NCBI GenBank assembly: GCA_030323305.1
Contig: CP106741.1
Coordinates: 4,711,501 to 4,775,500 of the forward strand
DNA length: 64,000 nucleotides
From: Paenibacillus sp. CC-CFT747
Lineage (GTDB): Bacteria > Bacillota > Bacilli > Paenibacillales > NBRC-103111
Direction: 5' to 3'
Shown: in pieces, positions 60,497 through 64,000 of the stretch
How positions within the stretch are numbered: the stretch's first letter is position 1
Layout: every line of letters begins with the position of its first letter
Made by a program: the position numbers and the translations under genes
The notes under the pieces: model-generated
Told to the model about the DNA's origin: nothing
The model's input: only the letters and a program-made list of their open reading frames with translations
Databases searched by the model: none

Positions 60497-61067
60497 TTGA
60501 GAAAACTAGTATTGTTCATGCATGTGTCGCTGGATGGGTATGCGTCCGATTCAATGGGAAGACTCGATTGGATTCCGTACAACGAGGAATTAGAAAAATA
60601 CGCTGAGGAGGTCGTAGCCGAAGTCGGCTCTCCCGTTTACGGACGTACGACGTATCAGATGATGGAGAACTACTGGCCCAAGGTGCTGGATGACCCGAAT
60701 TCGTCGAGGCACGATATGGAGCATGCCACATGGCTGCAGGATGTTAAGAAGATCGTTATTTCCGGTACGATGGACAAGGCGGAATGGAACAATACGATGC
60801 TGATCAAGGACAAAATTGCAGAGGAAATCAAGGCGCTCAAGGAGCAGCCCGGCAAAAATCTCGTTATCTTCGGCAGCCCGGGGGCTGCGAAGACGCTGCT
60901 TGAAGCTCGGCCTGATCGACGAATTCCTGCTGACGATTTGTCCGGTCGTCCTGGGCAGCGGAAAATCGGTATTTGACGGCGGCTTCGAAAAAACCAGGCT
61001 AAAGCTGCTGTCCAGCCGTACGCTCGATTCGGGCATTATCGCGACCCGTTATGAGTTGGAGAAATAG
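60497..61067 (+). pseudogene. DHFR-like RibD C-terminal domain reductase (YwjB/YyaP-like), frameshifted
   Basis: A member of the dihydrofolate-reductase-like RibD_C family. The N-terminal KLVLFMHVSLDGYASDSMGR, VYGRTTYQMMENYW and NLVIFGSPGAAKTLL are conserved; the C-terminal half (LGLIDEFLLTICPVVLGSGK) lies in another frame. The break is near 60897-60905. Unlike every other break in the window it is not in a G/C run and needs removal of one base (or addition of two), so it could be a genuine mutation. TTG 60497 is 8 nt from AAGGAG. If functional, about 189 residues. Confidence 0.78.
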
Positions 61068-61115
61068 TCGCGCCTTACAGGGAGTTCGCTCTAACGGGGA
61101 ACGATACTTTAATTA

Positions 61116-61147
61116 AACAGCCTGCCGGCGTGATCCGGCAGGCTGTT
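61116..61147. terminator. Intrinsic terminator
   Basis: AACAGCCTGCCGG / CCGGCAGGCTGTT, perfect 13-bp stem with a 6-nt loop, after the DHFR-like gene. Confidence 0.85.
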
Positions 61148-61311
61148 CCGCTTATCTATATCTATTAATACCATTTTGTCCCATTTGGAAATGGTGTACG
61201 TGGTGATTGGGATTTTCCCGCCGTACCGATTCTGAGGAAGATTATCGTTATATGGTAGAGCATATTTCATCTAGGGAAATAAGAAAAACAATATTAAAAG
61301 GGAGAATTCCT

Positions 61312-61653
61312 ATGAAGCAATTAACATTCCATGAGTTACAGAGCTACCTAGCTTTAAAATACAAAGAAGGACGGACTTCATCTGCTTTGTTTATGAAACT
61401 AGTAGAAGAAATTGGTGAGGTAGCAGAGGTACTAAACCAGTTAGAAGGTCGTAAGGAAAATTCGGGGGATGCTTCTTTAGAAAAAGAGTTAGTTGATGTT
61501 ATACATTACGCAGTGGCCATTGCGAGCATAAATCATATTAATTTAACAAAGGCCATTATCAAAAAGGATAAGCAAGCTGCAATAAAATATAATCAATCTC
61601 CAAATTTAGAAGAATTTTTGAAAGCAAATGACAAGGAACAAACATTAGCATAA
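61312..61653 (+). CDS. MazG-like nucleotide pyrophosphohydrolase
   Basis: A 113-residue all-alpha NTP pyrophosphohydrolase. The metal-binding EExxE pattern is in LVEEIGEVAEVLNQL and the downstream ExxD-type motif in LEKELVDVIHYAVAIA. Such enzymes hydrolyse nucleoside triphosphates, often for house-cleaning. ATG 61312 follows AGGGAG; the longer in-frame extension to 61207 has no ribosome-binding site. The gene is clearly AT-richer than the chromosome around it, suggesting transfer. Confidence 0.85.
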   Translation: MKQLTFHELQSYLALKYKEGRTSSALFMKLVEEIGEVAEVLNQLEGRKENSGDASLEKELVDVIHYAVAIASINHINLTKAIIKKDKQAAIKYNQSPNLEEFLKANDKEQTLA

Positions 61654-61782
61654 AAATAAGAAGATTTCTCTATTCAACCAACCGGGAATGATTGTTCCTA
61701 TGCGTATGGCATATCGCGTAAATAAACACACATAAATTCTCCTTTGGATATGGTAATATATAACAAAAGGGGAGTGCAGTTC

Positions 61783-62058
61783 ATGGATATGCAGGAGTTC
61801 GTTTTAAAGGAACCCGTCAATAAAAAAGAGAAGCGAACTAAGCAATATAGGGATAACCGAGTTGCCATGATTCTTCAAGGAATCGGAGTTCTGAACATGA
61901 TTTGTGGGATATTGATTGGATTAAGTATGGGGAATGGATTCTTGTTTGCTTATCTGTTTGGTGGTATTGTAACTGGAGTTTTGTTCATTGGATTTGGAGA
62001 AGTAATCAAGTTGCTCCATGAAATAAATGAGAGACAAAAAGCGAGTATGAAAGCATGA
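61783..62058 (+). CDS. Small two-TM membrane protein, unknown
   Basis: A 91-residue protein: a charged N-terminus (residues 1-28, NKKEKRTKQYRDNR), two TM helices (about 30-47 and 50-72, with GFLFAYLFGGIVTGVLFIGF) and a short charged C-terminal helix ending LLHEINERQKASM. No recognised family. ATG 61783 follows AAAGGGGAG. AT-rich like its neighbours, with its own hairpin after the stop. Confidence 0.75.
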   Translation: MDMQEFVLKEPVNKKEKRTKQYRDNRVAMILQGIGVLNMICGILIGLSMGNGFLFAYLFGGIVTGVLFIGFGEVIKLLHEINERQKASMKA

Positions 62059-62083
62059 GCCTACCTATGAAGTAGGCTTTTTG
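62058..62083 (+). terminator. Intrinsic terminator
   Basis: AGCCTAC / GTAGGCT hairpin plus TTTTTG overlapping the stop of the small membrane protein gene. Confidence 0.75.
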
Positions 62084-62159
62084 TATGGAGTGATGGGGAC
62101 TTATTTTGTCCCGTTTAGATGTAATATGGTTGCCGCAGCTGACAAAGGGGGACGAAACA

Positions 62160-62819
62160 ATGAAAAAGTACATACTCTTTGATCATGATGGTGTTCTGGT
62201 TGATACTGAGTTCTGGTATTACAAAGCGGGAGAACGCGCTCTGGCTGACATTGGATTTTCCTTGGATAAAGGTCAATACCTCCGTGACATGACCCAGTCA
62301 TTGGGCACTTGGTCCCAAGCTAGGGTGGCAGGTATTGATGAACAGACCATCAGCAAGCAGCGTGAGGTCCGCAACGTCTATTATCAGGAATATCTACGAA
62401 CAGAAGCCATAGAGATTGAAGGCGTAGTGGAAACACTAGCCGAACTGTCAAAGTACATCCGCATGGCCATCGTGACGACTGCAAAACGTGCTGATTTTCA
62501 ACTTATTCATGAAAAGCGCCAGATTACACAATTCATGGAATTCGTCCTTGTTCGCGAAGACTACGAGCGCACCAAGCCGCACCCGGAACCATACTTGACC
62601 GGCCTAAAACGCTTCGGAGCCGCCAAAGAAGAGACCTTGGTTGTAGAGGATTCAAACAGAGGGTTGAACTCAGCCGTGGCGGCTGGTATAGACTGTGCTA
62701 TTGTCCATAACGACTTCACCAAAACACATGACTTCTCGCTGGCCAGCTATCGAATCAAGACTCTGATGGAACTAAAGGATATTATCCTGAGCAGCCACCC
62801 GACCCGAAGCTCTTCATGA
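62160..62819 (+). CDS. HAD-superfamily hydrolase (beta-phosphoglucomutase/Gph-like)
   Basis: A 219-residue subfamily I HAD phosphatase. Motif I is LFDHDGVLVDTE, with His rather than the usual Asp/Phe between; motif II is MAIVTTAKR; the motif III Lys is in ERTKPHPEPYL; motif IV is LVVEDSNRGLNSAVAAG. It is probably a small-molecule phosphatase. ATG 62160 follows AAAGGGGGA. The remaining 62820-62980 shows no gene. Confidence 0.9.
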   Translation: MKKYILFDHDGVLVDTEFWYYKAGERALADIGFSLDKGQYLRDMTQSLGTWSQARVAGIDEQTISKQREVRNVYYQEYLRTEAIEIEGVVETLAELSKYIRMAIVTTAKRADFQLIHEKRQITQFMEFVLVREDYERTKPHPEPYLTGLKRFGAAKEETLVVEDSNRGLNSAVAAGIDCAIVHNDFTKTHDFSLASYRIKTLMELKDIILSSHPTRSSS

Positions 62820-62984
62820 TCTCAATCTAGTTTCGGGTTTTGCTCAATGGATGCATGAGTAGTGCGGAAATGGTTGACGATGGACACTTGGCAACTAGGA
62901 AAGTGAGATTCAGTTTGTAACAGATCGCTTCGATGAATCGATAAGGAGTTAAGTGACTACACTAACGGGTCACCATAGCTGAAA

Positions 62985-63028
62985 AAGCGACAGTCCAGGA
63001 CATTATTTTCTCGTCCTTGGCTGTCGCT
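62985..63028. terminator. Terminator of the M42 peptidase gene
   Basis: AAGCGACAGTCCAGGAC pairs with GTCCTTGGCTGTCGCT (small bulge), just beyond the 3' end of the minus-strand peptidase gene. Confidence 0.85.
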
Positions 63029-63074
63029 ATTTCCATTTCTTAAGATAGTCTAATTCTTCATTCTGATCAAACAC

Positions 63075-64000
63075 CTAGAACGAAATAACGGACTCGTACA
63101 TCGTTTTGTCCGAGGCTTGAATCAGCTTCAGAAGCAGCTCCTTGGCGGCATCGTAATCATCCGTATGGATCATGGAGGCGGAGGTATGAATATAGCGGGC
63201 GCATACGCCGAGGACGGCCGTCGGTACGCCGCGCCCGTACAGGTGAATTTTGCCACCGTCGGTCGCTCCAGGGGAAATGTAGAGCTGGTAAGGGATCCGG
63301 TGGGTTTCGGCCGTATCCAGAATAAAGTCCGTCAAGGTGCGGTTAGGAATGATGGCGCTGTCCAGAATGCGGACGACGGCGCCTTGTCCGAGGCGTCCGA
63401 ACGCGTTCGGATCCCCTCCGGCATCTCCTGCCGGCCCGGCCTCCAGCGTATAGCACAGGTCCGGCTCGATCAGGGCGGCCGCCGTCTGTGCACCGCGCAT
63501 GCCGACCTCCTCCTGGACGGTCGCTCCCGCATACAAGGTGTTAGGAAGCGATACGTCCTTCAGCTCCTGGAGCAGCTCAATCGCAAGGCCGACCCCGAAC
63601 CGGTTGTCCCATGCCTTGGCCAAAATTTTCTTCTCATTGGCGAGGGGCGTGAACTCGCTGACGGGCACGATGGGAAGACCCGGACGGACCCCAAGGCCTG
63701 GGCATGCTGACGGTTGTCCGCTCCAATATCGAGATACATCGAGGGGATGTCGACCGGCTTGCTTCTCTGCGCTTCGTCTAGTAGGTGACGGGGAGTCGAG
63801 GAAATCACCCCCAGAACGGGCCTCTGCGGCGTCAGGATCGTCATACGCTGAGCGAGCAGCACCTGGTTCCACCAGCCGCCAAGCGCCTGGAAACGGATCA
63901 TTCCATTGTCCAGAATGGTGGTGACCAGGAACCCGACTTCGTCCATATGGCCGCCGGCCATGATGCGCGGACCGGCCGGATCTCCGCGGAGAACCCCAAA
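63075..64000 (-). CDS. M42 family glutamyl aminopeptidase, partial (5' end outside window; one frameshift)
   Basis: A co-catalytic metallopeptidase of the FrvX/YsdC type. The zinc motif MAGGHMDEVGFLV lies at the window edge; the dimetal and catalytic residues follow in AKAWDNRFGVGLAIEL (bridging Asp) and TVQEEVGMRGA (catalytic Glu pair). The C-terminal SPGATDGGKIHLYGRGVPT, then IHTSASMIHTDDYD, is characteristic. About 310 residues are visible and the frame is open through base 64000, so the N-terminal part is missing. The break is in C63689-63692; one more G on the coding strand reads ALGVRPGLPIVPVSEF. Confidence 0.92.
   Translation of the reverse strand, partial: WGSPRRSGRSAHHGRRPYGRSRVPGHHHSGQWNDPFPGAWRLVEPGAARSAYDDPDAAEARSGGDFLDSPSPTRRSAEKQAGRHPLDVSRYWSGQPSACPGLGVRPGLPIVPVSEFTPLANEKKILAKAWDNRFGVGLAIELLQELKDVSLPNTLYAGATVQEEVGMRGAQTAAALIEPDLCYTLEAGPAGDAGGDPNAFGRLGQGAVVRILDSAIIPNRTLTDFILDTAETHRIPYQLYISPGATDGGKIHLYGRGVPTAVLGVCARYIHTSASMIHTDDYDAAKELLLKLIQASDKTMYESVISF

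Overview
The window looks like a chromosomal segment of a moderately GC-rich Gram-positive spore former of the Paenibacillaceae type. Supporting signs are strong AAGGAGG ribosome-binding sites with frequent GTG/TTG starts, S-layer homology domains, a RacA-like protein, a KapD-like exonuclease, YesM/YesN-type two-component regulation, an LplB/YtcP/LipO-type sugar transporter, CcpA (cre) sites and a c-di-AMP (ydaO-type) riboswitch. No rRNA, tRNA or CRISPR array was seen. The most striking global property is technical: about 33 single-base frameshifts spread over some 20 otherwise well-preserved genes, essentially all explained by loss of one G (or C on the other strand) in a G/C run. I annotate these genes as single corrected CDS and give the break positions.

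Layout. 0.1-3.1 kb: KapD-like exonuclease, then a divergent HxlR regulator / MFS exporter pair with palindromic operators. 3.1-7.4 kb: minus-strand cassette of a GH25 muramidase, an 874-residue Ig-repeat protein of unknown function and a helical protein, none with a signal peptide. 7.8-9.1 kb: xylA with promoter and cre. 9.3-18.4 kb: small acidic protein, membrane metallophosphoesterase, and two ABC-exporter pairs (one asymmetric, one AT-richer and LanT-like). 18.5-23.7 kb: GH18-SLH protein, polysaccharide deacetylase, riboswitch-controlled LysM-3D protein, MFS transporter. 23.8-28.2 kb: polar amino-acid/cystine ABC importer, YdjM-like membrane protein, erythromycin-esterase-like protein. 28.3-30.6 kb: cstA with its YbdD/YjiX partner.

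30.8-43.6 kb: Gfo/Idh/MocA oxidoreductase, a DUF1071 single-strand annealing protein behind a LexA-like box, UPF0173 hydrolase, LMW phosphatase, mismatch uracil glycosylase, RacA-like protein, alpha/beta hydrolase, patatin, a YfiB/YfiC-like exporter, a cystathionine gamma-synthase-like enzyme and an M20 dipeptidase. 43.6-57.3 kb: a carbohydrate-utilisation locus (GH172, phytanoyl-CoA dioxygenase family, GH38, YesM/YesN-like sensor and regulator, GH105, two permeases, lipoprotein), tied together by cre sites and by an exact 18-bp repeat ahead of both the GH105 gene and the transporter. 57.5-62.8 kb: accessory, partly AT-rich stretch with a DinB-like gene, a group II intron, a DHFR-like gene behind a MerR-type promoter, a MazG-like gene, a small membrane protein and a HAD hydrolase. 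The right edge cuts an M42 aminopeptidase gene.

How genes may work together: the 43.6-57.3 kb region probably senses an extracellular glycan or its oligosaccharides, imports them and trims them in the cytoplasm, under carbon-catabolite control. The 18.5-22.3 kb genes act on the cell envelope. The 3.1-7.4 kb cassette is the best candidate for an undescribed system.
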